A stretch of DNA of 64,000 nucleotides from Clostridiales bacterium (GCA_015056085.1 SVHA01000001.1:372001-436000), one strand, 5' to 3'; counted from the first letter of the stretch, positions 34,428-43,764 are shown. The notes: a model not told the origin generated them from the sequence alone. A program made the numbers and translations.

Positions 34428-35476
34428 CCGCCGTTACGCCCCCTTTCCCTTTTGAAAAATGAAACAAGCAGCAGGATCAGCAGCAAAAACGCCGGAATCA
34501 TCCACCCAAAGACAATCATGGGCCGCAAAACGGCCACCAGTGCGCAGGCGTCCGCCGCCTGCGATGCCGAAGTAACCGCCACCAGCAGCCAGGGCAGCCA
34601 CGGAAAGCGGTTTTCGCCGTCCGCCAGTTCGCTGACGTGATGCAGACTCACGCCGCAGCCCAGGAACAGCATCAGCATCCACAGGCACTGGCACAGCGTA
34701 TGCACCCCCGGGTGAAGATGCCGGATGATGGCGGTGAAGTTTTCCGGCGCATTCTGCAAATTCAGCAGCCATTCGTGGGGAAACATGAGCAGCAGCGCAA
34801 CGGGAAACACCACCCCCGCCGCCAGCGTCAGGGGCAGGGCTGATTTTGTCAGATGCCGCCTCTGCTCCTGATGGAACAAAGTCAGCGGCCATGCCATCCC
34901 GCTGCCGGAGAGCAAGGCCGTCATATTCACCTCGGTGCCTTCTCCGCCAATAGGGAAAATGTGATCCCACCGTGCCATGAGCAGCGCATCCACCGCTGCG
35001 ATCAGACCTGCGCCCACAAGCACCCACCGCACCAGAAAAATCCCCCGGGGCAGGCCGTCCCGGTGCATACAGGCAATCAGCACGCCGCCTGAGAGCAGCG
35101 CCAGCGTCAAAGGAGTGCCCTGGGTGCCGATGCCCCTTGTGAAAAAGGTGATGAGCGCCGTCATCATCATCAGGGCTTCCGCCAGCAAAAGCAGCGCCAG
35201 CGTGGCCTTCCACAGGCTTGCGCCACGCCGACCCAGCATCTTCCGAAAGGCCTCCGGCAGCGTTTGCACCCCGGAACACTTCAGCGCCGCAGACGCAACC
35301 AGCGCCATCAGCACACCGGGTACGGCACACAGGGGAATCATCCACCAGCAGGCAGCACCGCATTCCGGCGCAAGGCTCCACACCGATGTGCGCCAGATGG
35401 CGGCAGCGGTCAACAAGCCCGCCGCGCTCTGGCGTGTGCGGGATTCCGCCTGATGGCGCCTCTCAATTGCCTCCAT
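34424..35476 (-). CDS. Spore germinant receptor subunit GerAB (permease-like)
   Basis: 350 residues with about ten hydrophobic segments, matching the APC-like GerAB fold. The N-terminus SRTRQSAAGLLTAAAIWRTS and the segment ALKCSGVQTLPEAFRKMLGR are typical positions. GerAB binds the germinant. AGGAGG lies 4 nt before the ATG. The gene overlaps gerAA by 14 nt and gerAC by 4 nt, so the three are translationally coupled. Confidence 0.88.
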   Translation of the reverse strand: MEAIERRHQAESRTRQSAAGLLTAAAIWRTSVWSLAPECGAACWWMIPLCAVPGVLMALVASAALKCSGVQTLPEAFRKMLGRRGASLWKATLALLLLAEALMMMTALITFFTRGIGTQGTPLTLALLSGGVLIACMHRDGLPRGIFLVRWVLVGAGLIAAVDALLMARWDHIFPIGGEGTEVNMTALLSGSGMAWPLTLFHQEQRRHLTKSALPLTLAAGVVFPVALLLMFPHEWLLNLQNAPENFTAIIRHLHPGVHTLCQCLWMLMLFLGCGVSLHHVSELADGENRFPWLPWLLVAVTSASQAADACALVAVLRPMIVFGWMIPAFLLLILLLVSFFKRERGRNGG

Positions 35477-36953
35477 GCCGCCTCCTGTCCCAGCCCCGCA
35501 TTCTGCCGGGGAAATTCATCCGCCGCGAAAGGTAACTCCCCGGCCTTTGGAGCCACGCCGGCCCCCGTACCAATACATCCTGATGATGCCTCCGGGGTGG
35601 CGACAGGGGCGCCATCAGCGGCACGCCCAGGCTGGTGAGGCTGCACAGACGAATCAGTCCCGCCACGCAGAACAGCACCATGCCGTACAGGCCGAAAAGG
35701 CAGCCCGCCGCCAGTCCCAGCAGCTGTGCCAGCCGCACTGCCAGCCGCAATGCGTAATCCGGGATGGCATAACTGCCCAGGGACGCCACCGCCACCACGA
35801 TAATCAGCAGCGGATGCACCAGTTTGGCCTCCACCGCCGCCTGACCAAGAATCAGCCCGCTGACGGTGCCAAGCGTGCTGCCGGCAATCCCAGGCACCCG
35901 TGTGCCCGCCTCGTTGATGAGGTTGAACATCATCAGCATCAGAAAAGTTTCCGCCGGGATGGACAGGGGCATGGCCGCCTGACTTTCCAGCACGGCAGTG
36001 AGCAGCGTCACCGGCAGAGCCTCCGGGTGAAAGACGGTGAAGGCCGCAAACAGCCCCGGCAAAAGCAGCGCACATAATAACCCAAAGAGGCGAATCACCC
36101 GCAGAAACGAGCCGTAAATGAAGCGCTCCGAGGTGTCATCCGGCGTATGCAGGAGGTGAAAAATCCCCACCGGCAGCACCAGTGCCTGGGGTGAACCATC
36201 CAGCAGCAGCACGATCTGCCCCTCCAGCATCATGGATACCGCCCTGTCCGGCCGCTCCGTCAGCAGCGACTGGGGAAACAGCGCCCGGGGGCGGTCTTCC
36301 AGCAGCTGCTCCAGCACACCAAGAGACAACACATGGGGCACGTTCAGCTTGTCCAGCCGGTTTTTGAGCCGTTTGAGCATCTCCGGATCGACGGCGTCCT
36401 CCAGATACATCACGCACAGGGACATGGGGATGTCGCTGCCGATTTGCCGCATTTCGCCGATGCATCCAGGCACAGGAAGCATCCGCCGGATCAGGGTGAT
36501 GTTGTCCCGGATGGACTCGTTGAAGCCCTGATGGGGCCCCAGCACCACCCGCTCGGTGAGGGGCGGCGATATGCCCCTGCGGACGAAAAAGCGCACGTCC
36601 ACGCCCAGGGCACACGCCATGCCCTCTACAAACACCACCGCCCGCCCTTCCATCACCTGACGCACGGCTTCGTCATACGTTTCTGCTGCCACAATATCAC
36701 AACCGGGAATATTCTCTTTCAGCGCAAGGGTGATGTCTTCATCGGTTGGCTGCATCTGCTGGCAGGGAGCAATGACGTATCGCTGCAGGAAGTCTGCGCT
36801 CACAAAGCCGTCGGCGTAATACACCGCTGCCTCCCGCCCGGCAATGACCAGGTCACGGCAGTGCATATCGGGATTCTTCCCGGCATAGAGCAGGCGGTGC
36901 ATCACGCTGCGGCTGTGATTTACGCTTGGGGAGATCTTCTCCTTTCCCTGCAT
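35463..36953 (-). CDS. Spore germinant receptor subunit GerAA
   Basis: 496 residues. A cytoplasmic N-terminal half (DLVIAGREAAVYYADGFVS; PHQGFNESIRDNITLIRR, the family signature) is followed by five or six membrane segments from about 285 to 430 (LPVTLLTAVLESQAAMPLSI; NEAGTRVPGIAGSTLG) and a short Arg-rich tail. GerAA oligomerises into the ion channel of the receptor. AAGGAGG lies 6 nt before the ATG. It heads the A-B-C operon. A forespore sigma-G promoter is expected upstream, but I could not identify one with confidence in the short gap to 37060. Confidence 0.92.
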   Translation of the reverse strand: MQGKEKISPSVNHSRSVMHRLLYAGKNPDMHCRDLVIAGREAAVYYADGFVSADFLQRYVIAPCQQMQPTDEDITLALKENIPGCDIVAAETYDEAVRQVMEGRAVVFVEGMACALGVDVRFFVRRGISPPLTERVVLGPHQGFNESIRDNITLIRRMLPVPGCIGEMRQIGSDIPMSLCVMYLEDAVDPEMLKRLKNRLDKLNVPHVLSLGVLEQLLEDRPRALFPQSLLTERPDRAVSMMLEGQIVLLLDGSPQALVLPVGIFHLLHTPDDTSERFIYGSFLRVIRLFGLLCALLLPGLFAAFTVFHPEALPVTLLTAVLESQAAMPLSIPAETFLMLMMFNLINEAGTRVPGIAGSTLGTVSGLILGQAAVEAKLVHPLLIIVVAVASLGSYAIPDYALRLAVRLAQLLGLAAGCLFGLYGMVLFCVAGLIRLCSLTSLGVPLMAPLSPPRRHHQDVLVRGPAWLQRPGSYLSRRMNFPGRMRGWDRRRHGGN

Positions 36954-37059
36954 GAGCCGCCTCCTTGATCAATTGCATGATAGATTCCATACCGCCATTG
37001 TGTCCCCGGGTGCCCTCAAATATGCCGATGCCTGCGAATCGGCGGAAAAATCTTCATAC

Positions 37060-37088
37060 AAAAACCCCTGCCGTTTTACAGGCAGGGG
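37060..37088 (-). terminator. Terminator after the second binding-protein gene
   Basis: On the minus strand, stem CCCCTGCC/GGCAGGGG followed by TTTTTG. Confidence 0.9.
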
Positions 37089-37107
37089 CTTGGATGAGTC
37101 TGAAGGA

Positions 37108-38481
37108 TTATTCAGCAACGTCCAGGTCGGTGGCGGTGGCAATCACCAGATGCTCGGGCACAGCGCCGAACTCAGACGTCTGGATGTACCAGTCGTCACG
37201 GTAGCCGTTGTACTCAGCGCGCAGGGAAGCGGCCATGTCAGCAGGATTGGCTTCGCCGCTGGCGAACTTGCCGGGCACACCGCCGAAGTAGTACATCACG
37301 TTACACCAGATGATGTTGGGAGCATGGGTGTCGATGGAGGGAGAGATGGGCTTGACATACTCGAAGTAATCCTTGAGCTTTTCGGGCGCCTTTTCCTTGG
37401 CGTCAGCCCACACCGCCTCATTGTCGATCATGGGCAGGCTGTTCTGGAGCACTTCGTTGTCAAGGAACCACTGATTTCGCAGCATGGTAGCTTCAGCACC
37501 CCAGGTCATCCACTTGGCCAGTTCCCAGGCTTCGTTGGGATACTTCGTACCCTTGGAGATGCAGGAGAACCACATATCGTCGGGATTGGTGCCCACGGGA
37601 GAAGGAACGGGATAGATCAGGTATTCGCAGCCAGTTTCGGCTTCCTTGGTGCCATCCACGTAGACGGAAGCGCCCCACACGAAGGAGGTGATGTTGACAG
37701 CCACTCTGCCCCGGTCATCAGCGGTAGCGCTGGAATCGCCGAGAATGCTTTCCTTTTCATCAGCGGTCATGTTGTCGGCCACCTTGCGGGCACGCAGGTC
37801 CGCAAAGGTTTCTTCCAGCATGACCCAATTGTCATCGAAAGTGTAGCTGTTGCCGTCCCAGCCGAAGCGGGACATGAAATATTCCACAGACGCATTGTGT
37901 CCAAAACCAAAGTAGTACTCTTCGGGATGAGCAACGGCTTCGATGGAGGTGATGAACTCGTTCCAATCCCATTCGGGAGAGGGCAGTTCCACGTTGTAAT
38001 TGTCGTAGATGGTCTTGTTGACCACGGCGATCATGGGGCGGGACTTGGCGGGGATGGAATAGCGGCGGCCGCCCACCTGAGCCATCTTGAGGATGGAAGC
38101 ACTGATTTCAGCGGCGTCGGGGTCAGCAGCATAGTAGTCGTCCAGGCGCAGCGCCCAGCCGTTTGCCACAGCGTCGGTAATCTGCTGCATCCAGAACACG
38201 TCAGGAAGATTCTGCTCAGAGGCCAGATTGCCCAGGCCTTCGGTGTAGGTGCTGGGGTCCAGCTCCAGGACTTCCACCGTAATGTTGGGATACTGCTCCA
38301 TGAACTGATCGGCCAGTTCCATGGTCAGTTCATAGTCCTCGTCACAGGCAGCATAGGTCAGGGTGATTTCTTCTTCGGTGATGGTCAGCAGGTCGGAAGC
38401 GGCGGCTTCGTCAGCCATCACCGCAGGAACCATGCCCAGCACCATGGCCAGAGCCAGCAGCAGGGAAATGAGTTTCTTCAT
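37108..38481 (-). CDS. Extracellular sugar-binding protein (ABC family 1), orphan paralogue
   Basis: 457 residues. Signal peptide MKKLISLLLALAMVLGMVPAVMA without a lipobox. The whole protein aligns by eye with the one at 19412-20782. Shared blocks include NLPDVFW against DLPDVFW, EITLTYAACDEDYELTMELA against EITLTYADCGEDLELTMALA, and the identical EATMLRNQWF. No permease or ATPase gene is nearby. The ribosome site AAGGAGG lies 7 nt before the ATG. Monocistronic with its own promoter and terminator. The pair probably arose by duplication and may bind related sugars through one shared transporter encoded elsewhere. Confidence 0.9.
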   Translation of the reverse strand: MKKLISLLLALAMVLGMVPAVMADEAAASDLLTITEEEITLTYAACDEDYELTMELADQFMEQYPNITVEVLELDPSTYTEGLGNLASEQNLPDVFWMQQITDAVANGWALRLDDYYAADPDAAEISASILKMAQVGGRRYSIPAKSRPMIAVVNKTIYDNYNVELPSPEWDWNEFITSIEAVAHPEEYYFGFGHNASVEYFMSRFGWDGNSYTFDDNWVMLEETFADLRARKVADNMTADEKESILGDSSATADDRGRVAVNITSFVWGASVYVDGTKEAETGCEYLIYPVPSPVGTNPDDMWFSCISKGTKYPNEAWELAKWMTWGAEATMLRNQWFLDNEVLQNSLPMIDNEAVWADAKEKAPEKLKDYFEYVKPISPSIDTHAPNIIWCNVMYYFGGVPGKFASGEANPADMAASLRAEYNGYRDDWYIQTSEFGAVPEHLVIATATDLDVAE

Positions 38482-38573
38482 GGGGATGCCTCCTTTTTTT
38501 TATATCATCCGCCTTGCATCAGACGGTATGAAACAGTGCCTTTGGAGCATCGCTTCAGCAATTCTCTTTTTCT

Positions 38574-38602
38574 ATTATACCACAGGCCATACCTTTTTTC
38601 AA
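38574..38602 (-). promoter_or_regulatory. Promoter of the second binding-protein gene
   Basis: On the minus strand TTGAAA (38597-38602), 17-nt spacer, TATAAT (38574-38579). Confidence 0.85.
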
Positions 38603-38719
38603 ATGGAATTTAAGGTAGAATTTACATCCTTTTTATCAATCAAAGGACAAAAAGAGCAGGCTCTCGCCCGCTCCCTTTATTTCACTTCGTCACTTCCGGC
38701 TACAGGGTTCATCCCTTGC

Positions 38720-38755
38720 GGCCGTGCTGCAAAGAGTATTCTTCGCAGCACGGCC
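38720..38755 (-). other. Hairpin downstream of the DUF1540 gene
   Basis: 11-bp perfect stem GGCCGTGCTGC/GCAGCACGGCC. It is followed by no T tract on either strand, so it is an mRNA 3'-end structure or weak terminator. Confidence 0.5.
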
Positions 38756-38776
38756 TGGATTTCAACCTTCGTCACA

Positions 38777-38968
38777 TTACCAGCGGCACTTGTAGGAGTT
38801 GCACTGGCTTTCATCCGCCTTGCCCGTACAGCAGGACTTTTTCGGTGCCACCTGGATGTCAGGCAGGGAGCACAGACCGTTGTCAGCGTGATGCTGGCAG
38901 GAGTCTACGCTGCAGTGGATGCACTGTCCCTTTTGCTGAGCGTTGGCATGAGAATTCGCAGACGCCAT
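38777..38968 (-). CDS. DUF1540 domain small cysteine protein
   Basis: 63 residues with eight cysteines. The pattern CSVDSCQHHADNGLCSLPDI followed by CC and later C residues matches DUF1540, a small zinc-ribbon-like domain found in Clostridia, sometimes in sporulation-expressed genes. AAGGAGG lies 8 nt before the ATG, which supports it strongly despite its size. Transcribed alone, divergent from QueT. Function unknown. Confidence 0.85.
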   Translation of the reverse strand: MASANSHANAQQKGQCIHCSVDSCQHHADNGLCSLPDIQVAPKKSCCTGKADESQCNSYKCRW

Positions 38969-39044
38969 GTTGAAACCCTCCTTGTGTGTTTGTCGCCGCC
39001 GGATGTTTCCTGCGGCGCAAGATCATGCTGCCCTGTTTTTCTTC

Positions 39045-39073
39045 TTGCGATACGGGGAAAAATGTGGTAGGAT
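39045..39073 (+). promoter_or_regulatory. Promoter of the QueT gene
   Basis: TTGCGA (39045-39050), 17-nt spacer, TAGGAT (39068-39073), followed by a leader hairpin CCGTGA-CTGTTT-TCACGG (39083-39100). Confidence 0.55.
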
Positions 39074-39119
39074 GATTTCGCCCGTGACTGTTTTCACGGT
39101 GCAGGAAGGAGGCGCTTCT

Positions 39120-39596
39120 TTGTTACGGAAGCTGCTTGATACAAAATCGATGTGCTTGAGCGCCGTCATCGCTGCGCTGTATGCGGCCCTGTGCCTGCTG
39201 CTGGCGCCCATTTCTTATGGCGGCGTGCAGTGCCGGCTATCGGAAGCCATGACACTGCTTCCCATGGTGATGCCGGCGGCCATTCCCGGCCTGACGGTCG
39301 GCTGTCTGCTGGCTAACCTTTTGGGCGGATGCTCCCTGTGGGATATTCTTTTCGGAAGCCTTGCCACGCTGTTGGCAGCATTGGGCACCTATGCCCTGCG
39401 TAAGCGCCCGCTGGCAGCAGCGGCGTGCCCGGTCATCAGCAACGGCGTGATCGTGGGCTGTGTGCTGTCTAAGGTGTATGGGCTGCCCATGGCGCTGACC
39501 ATAGCGCAAATCGCCCTGGGCGAGGCCGCTGCGGTGGCGCTGGGCTTTGGCCTGATGAGCGCCCTCAAGCGTGTGGACTGGTCGAGATTTCAATAA
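39120..39596 (+). CDS. QueT-type ECF substrate-binding membrane protein
   Basis: 158 residues with five or six membrane helices. The block GGVQCRLSEAMTLLPMVMPA corresponds to the QueT signature, and NLLGGCSLWDILFGSLATLLAALGTY follows. QueT is the S-component of an ECF transporter for queuosine precursors such as preQ1. The start is a TTG at 39120 with AGGAGG 7 nt upstream; no ATG is suitably placed. I looked for a preQ1 riboswitch in the 45-nt leader and saw no convincing one. The ECF energy module is elsewhere. Confidence 0.8.
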   Translation: MLRKLLDTKSMCLSAVIAALYAALCLLLAPISYGGVQCRLSEAMTLLPMVMPAAIPGLTVGCLLANLLGGCSLWDILFGSLATLLAALGTYALRKRPLAAAACPVISNGVIVGCVLSKVYGLPMALTIAQIALGEAAAVALGFGLMSALKRVDWSRFQ

Positions 39597-39620
39597 TTTC
39601 CATAAAAACTGCTGCTGATT

Positions 39621-39651
39621 CCGCTCCGGGCAACGCCGGGGCGGATTTTTT
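39621..39651 (+). terminator. Terminator after the QueT gene
   Basis: Stem CCGCTCCGG/CCGGGGCGG around GCAACG, then six T. Confidence 0.85.
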
Positions 39652-39715
39652 GATGGGGAAGTGTGTCATCTTCGTAAATTTTGCGTAAAACCGCTGAAAA
39701 TTTGTCTGGAATCCT

Positions 39716-39744
39716 TTCCCTAACAGGGGATTGTGTGCTATAAT
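39716..39744 (+). promoter_or_regulatory. Extended -10 promoter of the maf-mre cluster
   Basis: TGC immediately before TATAAT (39739-39744) makes an extended -10. The -35 TTCCCT at 17 nt spacing is weak. Confidence 0.6.
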
Positions 39745-39776
39745 AAACGATGGATTGTTATACAATGGAGGCAAGC

Positions 39777-40385
39777 ATGACATCCTGTAAGCAACTGGCA
39801 TCCTGTGGGAGCACTCCCGCCCTGATTCTGGCTTCTGCGTCTCCAAGACGCCGGGAGCTGCTGGCCCTCATCGGTCTGCCCTTCACGGTAGACGCTCCTG
39901 AAGTGGACGAAACCTGCGACCTGCCGCCCAAAGAGGCCGTGCTGGCGCTCAGCCGCCGCAAGGCGCTGGCTGCAGCGAAGCTTCATCCCGGGCAGGTGGT
40001 GCTGGCGGCTGATACGCTGGTAGCGGTGGACAACATCGCCCTGGGCAAGCCAACAGATGAATCAGACGCCTTCCGGATGCTGAAAATGCTCTCCGGGCGG
40101 GGACATCAGGTGTACACCGGCGTGTGCTGCGTGGATTCCGAGGGTACACTGCACGAAGGCGTGGATGAAACCCACGTCCATTTCTGCCCCATGACGGATG
40201 AGGAAATCCTTGCCTACATCGCTACGAAAGAACCCAATGACAAAGCCGGCAGTTACGCCGTGCAGGGCATCGCCGGACAGTGGATTGACCGCCTGGAAGG
40301 CAGCCACACCAACGTCATCGGCCTGCCCCTTTCCCTCACCAGGCAGCTGCTGGCCGCCTGCCATCTGCCCGTGATGGGCACCTGA
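39777..40385 (+). CDS. maf: Maf nucleotide pyrophosphatase
   Basis: 202 residues. The Maf motif ASASPRRRELLALIG is at the N-terminus, then AADTLVAV and the C-terminal GSYAVQGIAGQWIDRLEGSH. Maf proteins hydrolyse canonical or modified nucleoside triphosphates and restrain septation in Bacillus. GGAGG lies 5 nt before the ATG at 39777. It sits immediately upstream of mreB, as in many Firmicutes, and probably shares the promoter at 39716. Confidence 0.94.
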   Translation: MTSCKQLASCGSTPALILASASPRRRELLALIGLPFTVDAPEVDETCDLPPKEAVLALSRRKALAAAKLHPGQVVLAADTLVAVDNIALGKPTDESDAFRMLKMLSGRGHQVYTGVCCVDSEGTLHEGVDETHVHFCPMTDEEILAYIATKEPNDKAGSYAVQGIAGQWIDRLEGSHTNVIGLPLSLTRQLLAACHLPVMGT

Positions 40386-40456
40386 CATTCTCTCCCCTTC
40401 CCTCATTTCCCGCATTGCCTGTCAATGCGTTACGATAGATAAGGACGGATGATCTG

Positions 40457-41479
40457 ATGAATATTTTCGGACCTGATATTGGTATTGACCTGGGCACTTC
40501 CAACACCCTGATGTATGTGCGCGGCCGCGGCATCGTCATCAACGAGCCCACGCTGGTGGTAGCTGACGGCCACGGCAAGAAGAACGTGCTGGCCGTGGGC
40601 GACGAAGCCCGCTTCATGCTGGGCCGCACCAAGGACGCCAGCGTGGTGGTGCGCCCCGTCAAGGGCGGCTATGTGGAAGACTTTGACCGCACCGAGCTGC
40701 TGCTGCGCTATTTTATTCGCAAGGCCATCGGCTCCAGCCATGTGGTCAAGCCCCGTGCTGTCATCGCTGTGCCCAGCGGCCTGCCGGACATCAACCGCAA
40801 GGCGGTGGCCCAGGCGGTGCAGCTGGCCGGCGCCAAGAAGGTTTTCCTGATTGAAAAGCCCCTGGCAGCCGCCATCGGCTCCGGCCTGCCCGCTTATGAT
40901 CCTCTGGGCAACATGGTGGTGGACATCGGCGGCGGCACCACCGACGCCGCTGTGGTCTCCCTGGGCGGTCTGGTCGTTCACAAGTCCATTCAGGTGGGCG
41001 GCGTGAAGATGGACGAAGCCATCATCAATTATATCAAGCGTGAATTCAATATGCTCATCGGCGACCGCACCGCCGAGGACCTGAAGCTGGACCTGGCCTC
41101 TGCCACCGTCAACGGCGACACCCGGCAAGTCACCATCCGTGGCCGTGACCTGCGCTCCCCGCAAGTCATGCAGATCTCCTTCACTTCCGATCAGGCCATC
41201 GAAGCCATTTCCGAGCCCTGCCGGGCCATCATCGCCACCATCAAGTGGGTGCTGGAACGCACGCCCCCGGAACTGGCGGCAGACATCATGCGCAATGGCA
41301 TCCACCTTACCGGCGGCGTGTCCATGCTCTCTGACATTGACCGTTTTATCGGCGAGGAACTGGGCATCCCCGTGCGGATTGCCCGTGAGCCGGAGGAATC
41401 CACCATCCGCGGTTTGGGCTATATCGTGGAGCATCTGAGCGATCTGGTGGAGCAGGGCCGCCTGCCCCAGCCGATGTAA
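40457..41479 (+). CDS. mreB: Rod-shape-determining protein MreB
   Basis: 340 residues of actin fold. Phosphate 1 loop GIDLGTSNTLMYVRGRG, phosphate 2 loop VVDIGGGTTDAAVVS and the adenosine loop LTGGVSMLSDID are all intact. MreB filaments guide lateral wall synthesis through MreC, MreD, RodA and PBP2, all encoded directly downstream. It lacks a clear N-terminal amphipathic helix, as in Gram-positive homologues. AAGGA lies 11 nt upstream of the ATG. Confidence 0.97.
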   Translation: MNIFGPDIGIDLGTSNTLMYVRGRGIVINEPTLVVADGHGKKNVLAVGDEARFMLGRTKDASVVVRPVKGGYVEDFDRTELLLRYFIRKAIGSSHVVKPRAVIAVPSGLPDINRKAVAQAVQLAGAKKVFLIEKPLAAAIGSGLPAYDPLGNMVVDIGGGTTDAAVVSLGGLVVHKSIQVGGVKMDEAIINYIKREFNMLIGDRTAEDLKLDLASATVNGDTRQVTIRGRDLRSPQVMQISFTSDQAIEAISEPCRAIIATIKWVLERTPPELAADIMRNGIHLTGGVSMLSDIDRFIGEELGIPVRIAREPEESTIRGLGYIVEHLSDLVEQGRLPQPM

Positions 41480-41534
41480 GCCCCTTCCTTCCAGGTGTAA
41501 CGATCCCGAGATCAACGAGGAGAACGAAGCCCCT

Positions 41535-43136
41535 ATGGCAAGACGAAACAAGCACTTGACGCCGCACGAGCAGGAAGATACCCTGCTGTCGGCCAAGGAT
41601 GAATTCCAATATGAAGACCTGGACAGCGTTCTTCGGGGCCTGCCTGTCAAGCCTTCTGAAGAAGAGCCAGCCACGGAAGCGGACGTCCCTGAAACGGACG
41701 ATTCCGCCGCCGATGACGGCCACCGCAACAGCGCCGGCGTGCAGATGTTCGGCACCCGCCGTGTCCAGGAAGAATCTCCCCTGACGGACCTGGAGGAGGA
41801 AGAAGCCTCCGACACGCCCCAGGAAGCCCTGCGCAAACTCAAGGCCAGCCGGGGTGTGGAGGATGACGACGAGGAAGATTCCCCCCGCAGCAGGCGCAAG
41901 GCCCGCAAAGCCAAAAAGCGGGACATCCCCGAAGAAGAACGCAATGTTTACCCCATGAACAAGATGCTTCGCAACGTGCTGATCGCCGTGATCACCGTGG
42001 TGATCCTTTTGTCCATGGGTATGATGGTTCTGTCCAGTATGTATCCCAATGTGGAACTGCTGCAAACGCCCCGCAACACCGTCGCCAAGGTGATGACGCC
42101 GGTGCAGTCCTTCTTCTCCTCCATCAGCGAGTCCTTCTTTGGCTATATGCGCACGCTGAAGCTGCGTGCCAATCTGGAAGCAGAATACAACAAGCTCCGC
42201 GCCCAGAACGAGGAGCTGGTTTACCGTGCCATGCTGTCGGAAGAACTGCAAAAGCAACTTTCCCAGTTTGAGGACATGGCCAGCGAAATCTCCACCAATG
42301 AAAACCTGCGTCCCATCGCCTGTCAGATCATCGGCAAGGGCGACGGCAACTATTTCTCCACATTCACCATTAACCGCGGCCGCCGGGACGGCATCGAGGA
42401 ATACATGGCGGTGACCATTTCCGGCGCACTGGTGGGCTACACCGAAACGGTGACGGATAGCCAGGCCACCGTGCGTACCATCATCGACAGCGACGCCTCC
42501 ATCGCCGGCCTGATTCAGTCCAGCCGCGATCAGGGCACCATCCGGGGCACTTTGGGCATCGACGGAAAGCCCATGTGTCGGATGTACTACCTGCCCGACG
42601 ACAACCTCCCCCGCCCCGGTGACATCGTGGTCACTTCCGGCGTGGGTATGTCCTTCCCCAAGGGCATCCCGATTGGCACGGTGCGTGAATCCACCCGTGG
42701 CATGGACGCCAACAAGCAGTACATCGTCGTGGAGCCCCAGGCAGACTTTGAGCACCTCGAGTATGTGATTGTGCTTAGGTATCAGCCGGCGGCCCAGGCT
42801 GTGGAAGGCCGTGCCGACACGGCGGCGTATATGTCCTATGTGCCGCTGGAAACCGCCCGGCCCTATCCGACGCTGAACATGGGCAGCACGCTGGTCTTTG
42901 GCCAGACGCCCACGCCGGTGCCGGAAGCCACGCCGTCCCCCACTCCCACCGCAACGCCCGTGGTCACGGCGTCCCCCACGCCCTCGCCCACGCCGTCGCC
43001 CACACCTTCCGGCCCGGTGTACGAATATCAAGTGGCGCCTTCCGGCCCCACGCCCACACCGTCGCCCACCCCCACGCCTTCTCCCACGCCCTTCATCACC
43101 CTCTCTCCTGACGACATGATTTACGAGGAGGATTAA
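41535..43136 (+). CDS. mreC: MreC with long acidic N-terminus and Pro/Thr-rich C-terminal tail
   Basis: 533 residues, against about 280-300 in typical MreC. Residues 1-140 are a charged cytoplasmic region (many Glu and Asp, then the basic patch RSRRKARKAKKR). The membrane helix is at about 147-168, a coiled coil at about 190-255 (LEAEYNKLRAQNEELVYRAM), and the two beta barrels end near 420. From about 455 to 520 there is a low-complexity TPSPTP tail rich in Pro, Thr and Ser, which lies outside the membrane. MreC scaffolds the elongasome. GAGGAGAACG precedes the ATG. Confidence 0.93.
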   Translation: MARRNKHLTPHEQEDTLLSAKDEFQYEDLDSVLRGLPVKPSEEEPATEADVPETDDSAADDGHRNSAGVQMFGTRRVQEESPLTDLEEEEASDTPQEALRKLKASRGVEDDDEEDSPRSRRKARKAKKRDIPEEERNVYPMNKMLRNVLIAVITVVILLSMGMMVLSSMYPNVELLQTPRNTVAKVMTPVQSFFSSISESFFGYMRTLKLRANLEAEYNKLRAQNEELVYRAMLSEELQKQLSQFEDMASEISTNENLRPIACQIIGKGDGNYFSTFTINRGRRDGIEEYMAVTISGALVGYTETVTDSQATVRTIIDSDASIAGLIQSSRDQGTIRGTLGIDGKPMCRMYYLPDDNLPRPGDIVVTSGVGMSFPKGIPIGTVRESTRGMDANKQYIVVEPQADFEHLEYVIVLRYQPAAQAVEGRADTAAYMSYVPLETARPYPTLNMGSTLVFGQTPTPVPEATPSPTPTATPVVTASPTPSPTPSPTPSGPVYEYQVAPSGPTPTPSPTPTPSPTPFITLSPDDMIYEED

Positions 43137-43140
43137 GCGC

Positions 43141-43764
43141 GTGCGTCTGATTTTCTCCCTGTGGCACGCTATTCAGCGGCAGCTTCGCCTGCTGATCGTG
43201 CTGCTGCTGGGGTATCTGTTCCACGTCTGCGTGATGCCTTATTGCCAGATCGCCGATGTGACCCCCAGCCTGGCCTTCGTGATCATCTCCATCATCACCG
43301 TGGGATACGGCCGCATCCGTGCCCTGTGGGCCGGCGCCTTCTTCGGGATTCTCCTGGAAGTGATGGTGCCCAGCGTGGAGTTTCTCTCTCTGGCGCTGTA
43401 TCCCATTTCCGCCCTGTTCTGCAGCGCTTTCTTTGCGGACAAGAGCGAGACCCAGCTGGAATACGAGCGCTCCAACGGCAAGGCGGGCCGCAACAAGAGC
43501 CCCTACCTGCGCACCATCTTCTGCTGTGCCCTCAACGTCGTGGTGTATGAGATCGTCAATGTCTTCTATATGTACTTGAACGGCTCTCCCATCACCGGCG
43601 ACATCATCGGCCGCAGCATCATCGATGTGCTGTATTCCTCTGCCCTGGCGGCGCTGCTGGCCTATCCCCTCAGGCGTTTCCTGGGCTTCCGCAAGCCGGT
43701 ACAGCTGGACCCCGCGTCCCGCCGGTTTGGGTATGTTTCAAAGCCCCAGCCCAAACGCCCCTGA
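43141..43764 (+). CDS. mreD: Rod-shape-determining protein MreD
   Basis: 207 residues with five or six hydrophobic segments in the MreD pattern (VTPSLAFVIISIITVGYGRIRALWAG, then FGILLEVM). The start is GTG with GAGGAGG 9 nt upstream, and only 4 nt separate it from mreC, so the two are coupled. A hydrophilic loop near 100-120 is Lys/Arg-rich. MreD helps hold MreC and the wall synthases together in the membrane. Confidence 0.9.
   Translation: MRLIFSLWHAIQRQLRLLIVLLLGYLFHVCVMPYCQIADVTPSLAFVIISIITVGYGRIRALWAGAFFGILLEVMVPSVEFLSLALYPISALFCSAFFADKSETQLEYERSNGKAGRNKSPYLRTIFCCALNVVVYEIVNVFYMYLNGSPITGDIIGRSIIDVLYSSALAALLAYPLRRFLGFRKPVQLDPASRRFGYVSKPQPKRP

Noticed and set aside
36954-37059. Sigma-G promoter of the gerA operon
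   Set aside because: Expected from biology, but no convincing -35/-10 pair of that class could be distinguished by eye.
39000-39119. preQ1 riboswitch before the QueT gene
   Set aside because: Expected from known QueT genes, but no preQ1-I or preQ1-II pseudoknot consensus could be recognised in the leader.
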